64,000 bases of DNA from Lachnospiraceae bacterium AM93-12TA (GTDB lineage Bacteria; Bacillota; Clostridia; Lachnospirales; Lachnospiraceae). Numbering within the stretch: position 1 is the first letter of the stretch; every line of letters begins with the position of its first letter. The translations under genes were made by a program, and so were the position numbers. Below are positions 51,861 to 61,188 of the stretch, one piece after another. Location of the stretch: NCBI GenBank assembly GCA_027698105.1, contig JAQERH010000002.1, forward strand, positions 62,001 to 126,000, in the 5' to 3' direction. The notes under the pieces were generated by a model. That model was not told where the DNA came from. It did no database searches and saw only the letters and a list, made by a program, of their open reading frames with translations.

Positions 51861-52280
51861 TTATAATGAAACAACTACGCTGGATTTAGCGCACTCTGGG
51901 AGATTCGACGCATCCTCAGATACACTGAGTACAAATGTGAGATGGTATTTCTCGCTGATCTCCTGCAGTGTCTTAAAAGTTTCCTCAATGCTTTCTCCCT
52001 CTAAGGAAGCCAGCTTTAAGAAGCTGTCGAAGTACATCTGCTCCAGGTCATGATCCTGCGAAATAATACCGCAGATAAAGCCAATAAAGCCCTCGCTGGA
52101 AGTGATGGGATACTCATTTACATTAATTAAACGAATCCTGTTGTTCAGCTCATACATATGCTTGGAACTTTTGTCCAGATACACAATTGAACCTGTGGAT
52201 TCTTTAATGGCTGTGTTCGCCATATCAAGAAGATATTTAGTTTTTCCTTTTCCCTTGTTTCCCGCAATAATCTGAATCAT
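51861..52280 (-). CDS. Small P-loop protein of unknown function
   Basis: 139 residues, start MIQIIAGNKGKGKTKYLLD with a clear Walker A (GNKGKGKT) at 7-14; FVLSVSE near 116 may be the Walker B strand. The protein seems shorter than most ATPase domains. Conserved-looking and placed next to the carboxypeptidase gene. No function can be assigned. Confidence 0.65.
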   Translation of the reverse strand: MIQIIAGNKGKGKTKYLLDMANTAIKESTGSIVYLDKSSKHMYELNNRIRLINVNEYPITSSEGFIGFICGIISQDHDLEQMYFDSFLKLASLEGESIEETFKTLQEISEKYHLTFVLSVSEDASNLPECAKSSVVVSL

Positions 52281-52372
52281 ATCAAATCTCCTCCTTGGAC
52301 TTTATTTAAGTTGTATAAAAAATCTTTTATTATGCAATTAATTATAGTATAAATGTCCGAAAAAATCAATCA

Positions 52373-53338
52373 CTAATCGACAATTTTAGTAATTATATTG
52401 GTCATATTTTTGTAAAGTCCCTGGCGGTTCCCAGCTTTTAGCACTACCGAGATATACTCCTTCCCCTCCTCGTCCTGCTCTGCCATAATCAGGCAGTAAC
52501 CGGCAGCCTGGGTAGTTCCTGTCTTTCCTCCAAGAACTGTCAGGCCTTCCGGCGTTTCTGTCTCCCCGTTCTGATACCAGTTTCCCACCTTCCAGGTTTT
52601 GGATACAGAGCCTCCCTGTGCATTGGTGTAGGAGGCAGTATAGGAATCACTTCCTATAATTTCCCGAAATTTTGGAAGCTTCATGGCCTCATTAAAAATC
52701 AGATAAAGATCATAGGCCGTTGTATAATGTTCCGGATCCGACAGACCGCTGGGATTTTTAAAATGTGTCTGCGTTGCCCCCAGCTGTCTGGCTCTCTCAT
52801 TCATCTTCTCAGCGAACGCCTCCACGCTGCCTGACATATGAACGGCAATGGCGTTGGCCGCATCGTTTCCAGATGGAATCAAAAGCCCGTACAGCAGCTG
52901 CTCCATTGTCAATGTATCTCCCGGCTTCACCCCGCAAAGAGACGCTCCAGACTCTGTAATTACAGCGTCCTCCGTTACCTGAACCGTATCGGAGAGATTC
53001 CCCTCTTCTATGGCAATCAGCGCCGTCATTACTTTCGTAATGCTGGCCGGGTAGAGCTGCTCATAGGCATTTTTGCTGTATATTACATTTTTGTCTGTGA
53101 TACCGAATACTGCCCCCGCCTCTCCGGTAAATTCTACGCTTTCGTCTGAAGACTCACCACTGATCACACAGAGATCCGAAGCAAAAAGAGGCGCCAGGGA
53201 GGCTGAACCCTCCGACACCCCCAGATTGCTTCCCCGATCCGCAAAGGAATACGGCTCTTCCAGCTTTTTTCCGCTGCATCCTGTAAGAAACAGTACAGCT
53301 GCCAATCCACAAATCTGCTTATGAAATAAATGCTTCAA
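52373..53338 (-). CDS. D-alanyl-D-alanine carboxypeptidase, lipoprotein
   Basis: 321 residues, S11 family low-mass PBP. Signal peptide with lipobox LTGC near 20, then SxxK in PASITKVMTALIAIEEG near 97-113, SGN near 153, and KTGTT near 272. It trims the terminal D-Ala of peptidoglycan stem peptides. Most DacA enzymes have a C-terminal anchor; this one is short and lipid-anchored instead. Confidence 0.92.
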   Translation of the reverse strand: MKHLFHKQICGLAAVLFLTGCSGKKLEEPYSFADRGSNLGVSEGSASLAPLFASDLCVISGESSDESVEFTGEAGAVFGITDKNVIYSKNAYEQLYPASITKVMTALIAIEEGNLSDTVQVTEDAVITESGASLCGVKPGDTLTMEQLLYGLLIPSGNDAANAIAVHMSGSVEAFAEKMNERARQLGATQTHFKNPSGLSDPEHYTTAYDLYLIFNEAMKLPKFREIIGSDSYTASYTNAQGGSVSKTWKVGNWYQNGETETPEGLTVLGGKTGTTQAAGYCLIMAEQDEEGKEYISVVLKAGNRQGLYKNMTNIITKIVD

Positions 53339-53374
53339 GTCGTTGTTCTCCTGCTTTCTTAAGGAACTGTTTGT

Positions 53375-53770
53375 CTATCTGTATATCTCCCGCCACTCCA
53401 GATCGCCGCGCTCCAGAGACTTAATTAAGAGCTCTGCTGTGGCTACATTCGTGGCAATCGGAATATTATACATATCACAGATCATCACCACATTGTTGAC
53501 ATTCGGCTCATGGGATTTTGCAGTAGATGGATCGCGAAGGAAAATCACCAAATCCATCTGATCGTGTTCGATCTGTGAGCTGAGCTGCTGAGCGCCCCCT
53601 AAATGTCCTGGAAGGTACTTATATACATTCAGATTCGTAACCTCCTCTATCAGCCTTCCTGTGGTTCCTGTGGCATAAAGGGAATGCCGGCTTAAAACAC
53701 CTCTGTAAGCAATGCAGAAATTCTGCATCAGCTTTTTTTTCGAATCATGAGCTACCAACCCTATATTCAT
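53375..53770 (-). CDS. mgsA: Methylglyoxal synthase
   Basis: 131 residues, turns dihydroxyacetone phosphate into methylglyoxal and phosphate. GLVAHDSKK at 4-12, ATGTTGRLIEE near 38-48, and DLVIFLRDP near 71-79 with catalytic Asp are typical. It follows rodA, an order common in Lachnospiraceae. Confidence 0.95.
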   Translation of the reverse strand: MNIGLVAHDSKKKLMQNFCIAYRGVLSRHSLYATGTTGRLIEEVTNLNVYKYLPGHLGGAQQLSSQIEHDQMDLVIFLRDPSTAKSHEPNVNNVVMICDMYNIPIATNVATAELLIKSLERGDLEWREIYR

Positions 53771-53784
53771 ACTGAGCTACCTCC

Positions 53785-54909
53785 TTAACTGTTGCTGCTT
53801 TTTCTCTGAAGTCCAATGTTTAGTACGATTCCCATACCAGCGTAAATACTCAGCACAGAGCTGATACCGGAGCTGATAAAAGGAAGAGGGAGTCCTGTAT
53901 TTGGGAAAATTCCCGTGGCAACTGCAATGTTCGCAAAGCCCTGAAAACCTATGAGAACTGCCATACCAATACAGACAAGGCGTCCTCCCATATCCTTTGC
54001 GCGGCTTGCCGTAAGGAGACATTCAAACACCAGAAGAGCGAGTACGGAAATAATAACCATACTGCCTACAAATCCCAGTTCTTCACCGATTACGGCAAAA
54101 ATAAAGTCTGTCTGATCCTCTGCCACGAAGTTTCCGCTTTTCACGGATCCTACACCTGCATTATTCAGCCCCTTTCCCCAAAGCTGCCCTGAGCCAATGG
54201 CCATAATTGATTTATCCTGCTGGTTATTAGCGTCCGCATACTGAACGCTGCCGTGGAAAATCTTAGCCAGAATTCTACGGGCCTGATACTCTCTCAGGAA
54301 TGGCACTATTCCGAACTGGGCCAGATAAAGGAACAGCCCGCCGGCAGGAATCCCCACCGCCAGTACCCCGCCGATCCATTTATAGCTGAGTCCAGCCGCA
54401 TAAATAATAACAATAAGCGGTATCGTGATAACAATACTGGTAGACAGGTTTGGCTGAGCCAGAACCAGTCCAACCGGAAGCGCTATCATAAGCGCTATCG
54501 TTCCCAAAACCGATACCTTATTAATCCTCTCATGGTTTTTTGCCAGATACCAGGAGAGAACTATAATCAATCCTACCTTTAAAAACTCAGATGGCTGAAT
54601 CGTAAAGCCGAAAATCTTCAGCCAGCGCGTCGCTCCTCCGGAACTGTGTCCTGTAATCAGAACAGCAGCCAGAAGAACAATGCACCCTATGTAAATCAAG
54701 GTGTTCAGGCGGAATATCCTGTGATAATCGATCATGGAAAGCAGCACACAGCATATAAAAGACACTGCCGCCCCCAAAATCTGCTTTCCAACAATCGCCG
54801 GTTCCCCGCCGCTGGCGCTTCTCAGCACCAGAATTCCCGCAACACTTAAAAAAACCATATAAATTACAATGCGGAAGTTGTAATTTTTTAAGCTGTAGTT
54901 AAATATCAT
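53785..54909 (-). CDS. rodA: RodA-type peptidoglycan glycosyltransferase
   Basis: 374 residues with about ten membrane helices, SEDS family. ATRWLKIFGFTIQPSEFLKVGLI (about 91-113) and the late PFISSGISSVLS block are diagnostic. It polymerises glycan for elongation with PBP2, encoded upstream. Overlaps minE by four bases. Confidence 0.93.
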   Translation of the reverse strand: MIFNYSLKNYNFRIVIYMVFLSVAGILVLRSASGGEPAIVGKQILGAAVSFICCVLLSMIDYHRIFRLNTLIYIGCIVLLAAVLITGHSSGGATRWLKIFGFTIQPSEFLKVGLIIVLSWYLAKNHERINKVSVLGTIALMIALPVGLVLAQPNLSTSIVITIPLIVIIYAAGLSYKWIGGVLAVGIPAGGLFLYLAQFGIVPFLREYQARRILAKIFHGSVQYADANNQQDKSIMAIGSGQLWGKGLNNAGVGSVKSGNFVAEDQTDFIFAVIGEELGFVGSMVIISVLALLVFECLLTASRAKDMGGRLVCIGMAVLIGFQGFANIAVATGIFPNTGLPLPFISSGISSVLSIYAGMGIVLNIGLQRKSSNS

Positions 54910-55187
54910 GCTGTAAAAGTTTCCTTGCTCTGCTTAATGTTATGAACCAGTATCGTAGCGCATAGAGCCGGTATCTTTCTGCCGTCCGGCAGGGTTCTTG
55001 TCATCTGTACAATGACGTCCTCTTCCCTCACCTCCATGTATCTGGAAACTGCATGGAGCAGGTCTGTGCGTATCATCTCCAGAAGATCCAGAGAGCAGCC
55101 TGCCCGGTCAGATGCCAGAAGAAGCTTCAGACGCTTTCTCGCTATTTCACCTGAATTATTTCCGCCAAGCAGTCTGAGGATGCCCAT
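54906..55187 (-). CDS. minE: Cell division topological specificity factor MinE
   Basis: 93 residues. SGEIARKRLKLLLASDRAGCS is the MinD-binding, anti-MinC region and the C-terminal half is the topology domain. It lies 13 bases after minD and overlaps rodA. Confidence 0.93.
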   Translation of the reverse strand: MGILRLLGGNNSGEIARKRLKLLLASDRAGCSLDLLEMIRTDLLHAVSRYMEVREEDVIVQMTRTLPDGRKIPALCATILVHNIKQSKETFTA

Positions 55188-55200
55188 CTCGTCTCCCTCC

Positions 55201-55992
55201 TTATGCCCGCTTCAAAAGGCAGGTGATTTTGGACCAGAGATTCCGGCTGTTGTCAAAATTCAAAAATGGTACAGACTCCCCCAGAATTCTCCTGCAGATG
55301 TTCAGATATGCCTGACCGGCAAAACCATTCATTCCCGCCAGCGGCTCTCCCTGATTCGTGGAAATTACGATATCTTCGTCATCTGGAATGGTTCCAATGA
55401 CAGGAACAGACAGTATATCCATCACATCGTCTACTGACATCATATCGCCCCGTCTCACCATATCCATGCGGATGCGGTTAATAATCAAATCGATATGCTT
55501 CATTTCATCTGCTTCCAGAAGACCGATAATGCGGTCCGCATCGCGGATCGCCGATACCTCCGGTGTTGTCACTACAATCGCCCTGTCGGCACCCGCAACG
55601 GCATTTTTAAACCCCTGCTCAATACCGGCCGGACAGTCAAGAAGTATGTAGTCAAACTCCTCTCTCAGAGAAGCGACCAGTTTTACCATCTGACCAGGAT
55701 TTACAGACGATTTGTCCCGCGTCTGGGCAGACGGCAGTAAAAACAGGTTAGGATATCTTTTGTCTCTTATCAGTGCCTGCTTCATCCGACAATTTCCCTC
55801 TACCACGTCTACCAGATTGTAGACAATGCGGTTTTCCAGCCCCATTACCACATCCAGGTTTCTGAGTCCAATGTCTGTATCAATCAGAACTACTCTTTTT
55901 CCTAGTATGGCAAGGCCTGTTCCCACATTTGCGGAGGTAGTCGTTTTGCCTACACCGCCTTTTCCGGATGTAATCACGATGACTTCACTCAT
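55201..55992 (-). CDS. minD: Septum-site determining ATPase MinD
   Basis: 263 residues, deviant Walker A GKGGVGKTTTSANVG at 10-24, LIDTDIGLRNLDVVMGLENR near 37-56, and a C-terminal amphipathic membrane helix (SRNLWSKITCLLKRA). It normally recruits MinC to the poles; no minC precedes it here. Confidence 0.96.
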   Translation of the reverse strand: MSEVIVITSGKGGVGKTTTSANVGTGLAILGKRVVLIDTDIGLRNLDVVMGLENRIVYNLVDVVEGNCRMKQALIRDKRYPNLFLLPSAQTRDKSSVNPGQMVKLVASLREEFDYILLDCPAGIEQGFKNAVAGADRAIVVTTPEVSAIRDADRIIGLLEADEMKHIDLIINRIRMDMVRRGDMMSVDDVMDILSVPVIGTIPDDEDIVISTNQGEPLAGMNGFAGQAYLNICRRILGESVPFLNFDNSRNLWSKITCLLKRA

Positions 55993-56122
55993 AGTGCAAT
56001 ATCCTCCTGTATTCAGTTTACGTTCTTATTTTACTCTAAAATTCCCAAAGTTTCCAGTATTAAATCAAATTTAAATAATTCAGGAAACTTTTTCTCCTTT
56101 CTGACAGCAATTTTTCTGAATT

Positions 56123-58975
56123 TTACTCTCCATTAATGGTCTCCCTGGACGCATTCAACGCTCCGGCGCTCATAATTTCATCCAGACTCATATATCCGTA
56201 GTAATAGCGGTACACAGATTTGGCTGTGAGAGCCGCATTGGCGGAATTGTATCCATTTGGAATATTGACAGCCACACTGATCTCAGGATTTTCATAGGGG
56301 GCAAAGGAAATAAAGAATGCATGATTTCCCCTCGTCTTTACCTCCTGAGCCGTACCTGTCTTTCCGGCGATATTGACCGGAAGATCCTGGAATCTGGCAC
56401 TTCTTGCCACCACTCCTCTCATACCTTCAAATACTGCATCCCAGGTAGAGGCTGCAATATCCAGCTGTTCATGTACCTTTGGCGCAAACTCCTGCACCAG
56501 ATTTCCTCTGGAGTCTGTTTCCTTCAGAAGAAGGCTTAAATCAAACACTGTACCTCTGTTGGCAAGAGACGTCACATATCTGGCCAGCTGTACATTTGCA
56601 AAGGCGTGAGTACCCTGTCCAATGGCTGAACGCTCCGGATCCATATCACTGATATGAGGCTCTGATTCAAAAATCTCAATTCCCGACGTCTCGTTGAGTC
56701 CAAACATGGACGCATACTTTTTCAGTGTCTCCAATCCCTTATCTGCCTTATAAGTGTCTCCATCTGTGGACATTCTGTGGGCCAGCTCAGCAAAATAAAC
56801 GTTGCAGGAATTAGTAATACCGCCTACTACATTTAACGGTCCATGGTGTCCCAGACACTTTAAAGGATTGCTGATTTCCTCAAAGACTCCCTCACAGACA
56901 ACCGGCTCTCCCAGGCCGATAACGCCCTCCTCAAGGCCTGCAATGGCTGTGATAGGCTTAAAAGTCGATCCGGGTGCCTTAAGAGTTGTAGTCGCATTAT
57001 TTCTCAAAGGTCCTGACAGATCGCTGTTCACCTGGGCAAAATAGTCTACATTGTTAATTTTATTGTTGTCATAGCCTGGGTAGGTAACAAGGGCGAGAAC
57101 CTTTCCTGTACGCACATCTGTTACTACGCAGGATGCTGTACAGGGATCCAGGGCCAGCTGGGCTGGTGTAAGCTCCACGTTTCTGATTTTCTGCATCATA
57201 AAGGAATAGGTGTAATTGGCATCTCCCTGCCTCAAGGCAGCCGCCTGGGCCTCGTCATAAGCCAGAACTCCCTGATCATAGAGAGCCAGACAGAGTTCCT
57301 TTCCTGACACAGTATCATTGTAAATCAGATACTGATAAATCTTTTTGGAAAATTCATCGTTATCAGTAAGAATCTCGAAAATATGCTCTACCAGAACCGT
57401 ATACACATCATCAGCGCTGGAATATTTGCTCTCAATTTCCAGCTTCGTGGTATCAATCCAGTTGCTGGCAATACCATAATACAGATATTCCTTCAGGCTC
57501 ATACTGCCTGTTTTCCAGGCCTCGTACTCTTCGCTCTTTGTATCGATTTCAGAAGAAAGGATCAGTTTCTCTCCATCAGACGCCAGCAGAGTGTAAATAT
57601 ACTGCATATACGCCTGCATATCCTCCGGAAGGGCATTCATGGGAGCTGGATTGTTGCTGTTCAGTTCATTTTTCAGTTCCGCTTCGATCCTGGCCCTGGC
57701 GCTCTCAAACTTGGCATTGATCTGGCGCTCTGTGTCAGAAGCCTCCTCCGATGCGAAATCGTGGAAGGACAGCACATTGTTGTTAATCAGCTGGAAATAA
57801 GCGTCCTTAATCGGGAGCTTAATCTCAGAGGCATCCACATTCTTAATTTCCTCCGGCTCCTGATTGACAAGAACATTTGTCAAAATACCTGCCAGCTGCT
57901 TTTCCAGAATGTGGTAAATAGCTTTCTGAAGGTCCCGATCCAGAGAAAGCCAGATATCATTTCCCGCCTTAGGCTCCACCACATTAGCTGTCTCCAGAAC
58001 TTTTCCCATATTATCCACATAGATAGTCTGAGAGCCTTTTGTTCCTTTCAGCTCCAGTTCCATAGAGGACTCGATTCCTGTACGCCCGGCCACATCATTT
58101 AATTCGTAGCCATCGCTCTGTTTCTTCAGCTCCTCCAGACCGTCTGTGGTAACCTTTCCCGTATATCCAATCACAGGCGCAAAGTAAATGGCATCGTTGT
58201 AGACGCGGATCGTGGATTCCTCAATGTTCACTCCCGGCAGATCCGCTGTATGCTCCAGGATATCTGCCATGGTCTCTTCGCTGATATTCTCCGCTACAGT
58301 TGTAGCTTCGTACTTTCTGAAACTTGTAAATCGCATGGTATACCGGATGTTTACAATCTGAACAGCAATATCCAGAGGAACCTCCACCAGATTGCCGTCC
58401 CCATCCTTCATCTCATCCAGCTTGTAGACATGCATCTGTTTCCTCAGGAGTTCCTCTGCCGTCACAGCAGAGGGATATTCTCCCTTGGAATCATCCAGCT
58501 CGTCTACACTCTTTAAACCGTACAGGTCCCGCAGAAAACGGAGTCTGGCGCTTTCGGAGGCTGATGTGTAGGATACATTTCCCTCCTCGTCTGCAGTAAT
58601 CTCCAGATCGCCCTTTACCGTTTCTCCGTGTTCATTCAGTATCTCTACCAGCTCCCACAGCATAAAATTCCAGCCGGCGCTGTTTTCAAAGGCTCCTATG
58701 TCCTGTACTGTCACGTTATAGGCCAGCTCATTATAAGCCAGCACATTTCCGTTTCTGTCGTAAATATTACCTCTGGTGCTGGCTGTCTTGATCACCTTTT
58801 CAGTCAGCGAAATATATTCATCCTGATACTCCTCGCCGTGCACTATCTGAAGCGAAAACAGACGTGCTGCCAGTGTTACGTACATGAGCACGAACACCAG
58901 GGAAATGGCGAAAAGCCGGGAGGTAATGACTTTTTTTAAAAGTTCCTTTAAATATTCCAGTAAATCCCTAAACAA
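56123..58975 (-). CDS. mrdA: Penicillin-binding protein 2 (elongation transpeptidase)
   Basis: 950 residues, class B PBP. One N-terminal helix (about 17-38), a pedestal domain, and the transpeptidase domain: SxxK in APGSTFKPITAIAG near 666, SCN near 718-724, KTG in AGKTGTAQE near 867. It is much longer than E. coli PBP2 because of an insertion (about 360-620) of mostly helical sequence, as in other Lachnospiraceae. Overlaps mreD by eight bases. Confidence 0.93.
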   Translation of the reverse strand: MFRDLLEYLKELLKKVITSRLFAISLVFVLMYVTLAARLFSLQIVHGEEYQDEYISLTEKVIKTASTRGNIYDRNGNVLAYNELAYNVTVQDIGAFENSAGWNFMLWELVEILNEHGETVKGDLEITADEEGNVSYTSASESARLRFLRDLYGLKSVDELDDSKGEYPSAVTAEELLRKQMHVYKLDEMKDGDGNLVEVPLDIAVQIVNIRYTMRFTSFRKYEATTVAENISEETMADILEHTADLPGVNIEESTIRVYNDAIYFAPVIGYTGKVTTDGLEELKKQSDGYELNDVAGRTGIESSMELELKGTKGSQTIYVDNMGKVLETANVVEPKAGNDIWLSLDRDLQKAIYHILEKQLAGILTNVLVNQEPEEIKNVDASEIKLPIKDAYFQLINNNVLSFHDFASEEASDTERQINAKFESARARIEAELKNELNSNNPAPMNALPEDMQAYMQYIYTLLASDGEKLILSSEIDTKSEEYEAWKTGSMSLKEYLYYGIASNWIDTTKLEIESKYSSADDVYTVLVEHIFEILTDNDEFSKKIYQYLIYNDTVSGKELCLALYDQGVLAYDEAQAAALRQGDANYTYSFMMQKIRNVELTPAQLALDPCTASCVVTDVRTGKVLALVTYPGYDNNKINNVDYFAQVNSDLSGPLRNNATTTLKAPGSTFKPITAIAGLEEGVIGLGEPVVCEGVFEEISNPLKCLGHHGPLNVVGGITNSCNVYFAELAHRMSTDGDTYKADKGLETLKKYASMFGLNETSGIEIFESEPHISDMDPERSAIGQGTHAFANVQLARYVTSLANRGTVFDLSLLLKETDSRGNLVQEFAPKVHEQLDIAASTWDAVFEGMRGVVARSARFQDLPVNIAGKTGTAQEVKTRGNHAFFISFAPYENPEISVAVNIPNGYNSANAALTAKSVYRYYYGYMSLDEIMSAGALNASRETINGE

Positions 58976-59501
58976 TGGTAGAATCTCTCCTTTGCATCCG
59001 TTCCTCCAGCTTTCTGTTGGTAAACAGAAGGAGGCGGTAGACCAGCAGCGTGGTTACGGTAGTGAAAATAATTTCCGGCACCATAATCTCCTTAAAATAG
59101 TAAAGGAAATCCAGTCTGGCCCGTATCAGGAAACGGAACACATATATATACATATTGTAAGCCAAATCATTGGTAATACTCAAAAGCAGCGGCAGCGTAA
59201 TGTAATCCTCATAGTAATATTTTGTAAAAACGCCGTTCAGATACCCTGCATTGATAAAAAACAGGGTATAAAATCCAAATGGACCGCTGTAAAACAGATC
59301 CATGAACAGTCCTGCTACCAGACCATAGCAGATACCGGCTGCTCTTCCATCTATAAAACCATTAATAAATACAAGGATCAGAAGCAGATTCGGCGCTGCT
59401 GACAAAAAGGCAATCTGGGGAAATACACAAATCTGAATCGTAAAAGCCAGAATCAGAAGGAGAATATTTAAAATAATTTTCCTGATGCTGTTCTTAACCA
59501 T
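58968..59501 (-). CDS. mreD: Rod shape-determining protein MreD
   Basis: 177 residues with five or six membrane helices and the typical GFIDGRAAGICYGLVAGLFMDLFYSG stretch (about 48-73). Part of the elongasome; lies five bases after mreC. Confidence 0.88.
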   Translation of the reverse strand: MVKNSIRKIILNILLLILAFTIQICVFPQIAFLSAAPNLLLILVFINGFIDGRAAGICYGLVAGLFMDLFYSGPFGFYTLFFINAGYLNGVFTKYYYEDYITLPLLLSITNDLAYNMYIYVFRFLIRARLDFLYYFKEIMVPEIIFTTVTTLLVYRLLLFTNRKLEERMQRRDSTIV

Positions 59502-59506
59502 AGCCT

Positions 59507-60337
59507 CTACTCCTCACCGCCGTCCTTCAGCTGAGTAATGACAAGCACCTCCTGGAGATTGTCAAATTCAGCTACCGGGACAATCTGTCCTGATTTCGTC
59601 ACATTGTTGGAATCTGTCGTAAGCTCTGTGGCATAACCCACTAAAATTCCAGGCAGAAACACATCGCTGATATTGGAAGTAACGATCTTATCCCCTTCCT
59701 GAATATCAGCCTCCTTCTTCACATGATCCAGACCCAGAAGTCCCTCCTGGAATAAAGTCAGATCTCCGCTGACAATGCAGTTATCCCCGGAGCGCATAGA
59801 CATACAGCTGACACGGCTGGCATCATCAATGACAGCCCGGACTGTGGCATAATTGGCTCCAACATCAGTGACAATTCCCACCAGGCCGCCTCCGGCGATC
59901 ACATTCATATTTTCCCTAATTCCGTCATTGGATCCTTTATTGATTCGAAAAATCTGAAACCAGTTTCCGGAATCCTTGGCAATGACTCTGGCAGCCACCT
60001 TTTCATACTGCATGTAATCCTGATCCAGGGCATACAGTTCTCTCAGGCGCTCCAGTTCATACTGCTCGGCCTGCAGCCTGTTATTTTCCTCTGTCAGCTC
60101 TGCTACCCTGTTTTTCAGCTCCTCGTTTTCCGCCTGAGCCTCTTTCATAGAAGAAAAGTCCCTGATATGATTGTAGAGACTGGTACCAACTGCATTGACT
60201 CCTGACTGAAACGGAATCAAAACGTATCCCACTCCTGTTCTGAGAGGAGTCAGGATACTGTTATTGATGGATGTGACGGCGATCAGCACAATGCAGAAAA
60301 AAGACAGACCCGCCAGAATATATTTACTGTTTTTCAT
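59507..60337 (-). CDS. mreC: Rod shape-determining protein MreC
   Basis: 276 residues: one N-terminal helix (about 6-28), a coiled coil (about 62-105, SMKEAQAENEELKNRVAEL), then the beta-barrel MreC domain (RVIAKDSGNWFQIFRINKG). Directly preceded by radC with no mreB between. Confidence 0.92.
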   Translation of the reverse strand: MKNSKYILAGLSFFCIVLIAVTSINNSILTPLRTGVGYVLIPFQSGVNAVGTSLYNHIRDFSSMKEAQAENEELKNRVAELTEENNRLQAEQYELERLRELYALDQDYMQYEKVAARVIAKDSGNWFQIFRINKGSNDGIRENMNVIAGGGLVGIVTDVGANYATVRAVIDDASRVSCMSMRSGDNCIVSGDLTLFQEGLLGLDHVKKEADIQEGDKIVTSNISDVFLPGILVGYATELTTDSNNVTKSGQIVPVAEFDNLQEVLVITQLKDGGEE

Positions 60338-60340
60338 ATT

Positions 60341-61033
60341 TTATAACATTCCCCGTTCCTTAAAGCTGAAGTAGGAATTGTCTCCTATAATCACATGGTC
60401 AAGAAGCGTAAGACCTAACAGTTCTCCCGCTTTTTCCACCTTCTGGGTCAGCCCTATGTCCTCACGGCTGGGAGATGGATCTCCGCTGGGGTGGTTGTGG
60501 ACAAGAGCCAGCCGCACGGCATGGTAGCGCAGGGCTTCGATAAAAATCTCTCTGGATGAAGCCACAGAAGCGTTCACCGTCCCGCGAAACAGACAGGATT
60601 CCCGGATCAGCATATTTTTCGTATTAAACATCATTAAATGGAGTTCTTCCTGCTCCATATGGCGCATATCCTCCATATAAAAAGCTGCAATCTCTTCAGG
60701 CCCTTCATAGGTTTTCGTTTCCTGGACAGCCAAAGTTTTCCATATGCGCTTCGACAGTTCCCCAATGCATAAAAGCTGAAGTCCCTTCACCCGTCCTATT
60801 CCCTTTACTGCCGTCAGCTCCGGCAGCGTGAGATGCAGCAGTCCCAAAATCCCCGCCGGTTCATTCAGGCTCAGTATTTTCTGCGCCAGAGCCAGAGAAT
60901 TCTCTCCTCTGGCTCCAGTGCGTATAATAATCGAAAGCAGCTCTGCATCTGTCAGGGCCTCTGCCCCCAGACGTTCACACCGCTCATAGGGCCTGTCCGG
61001 CCCTGGTATATCCTTCATAGTCTGGTAATCCAT
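60341..61033 (-). CDS. radC: JAB-domain protein RadC
   Basis: About 230 residues. N-terminal UPF0758 helix-hairpin-helix part (MKDIPGPDRPYERCERLGAE) and a JAB/MPN metalloprotease-like domain with HNHPSGDPSPSREDI near 178-192. The true role is uncertain despite the name. AAAGGAGG lies before this ATG; the longer frame lacks a site. Confidence 0.92.
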   Translation of the reverse strand: MDYQTMKDIPGPDRPYERCERLGAEALTDAELLSIIIRTGARGENSLALAQKILSLNEPAGILGLLHLTLPELTAVKGIGRVKGLQLLCIGELSKRIWKTLAVQETKTYEGPEEIAAFYMEDMRHMEQEELHLMMFNTKNMLIRESCLFRGTVNASVASSREIFIEALRYHAVRLALVHNHPSGDPSPSREDIGLTQKVEKAGELLGLTLLDHVIIGDNSYFSFKERGML

Positions 61034-61188
61034 ATCGGCCTCCTTTTTTATTGCCTCTCCAGGTACAACAAAAACGGATGGCTGCTTACCTATTTTATCA
61101 CAATCACTCCAGCGTGTATATACGAGAATTTCTATTTTTTTCGAAATCATTTCTTAAAAAACCTGAAAATTCCCCCATATTTTTTCAG

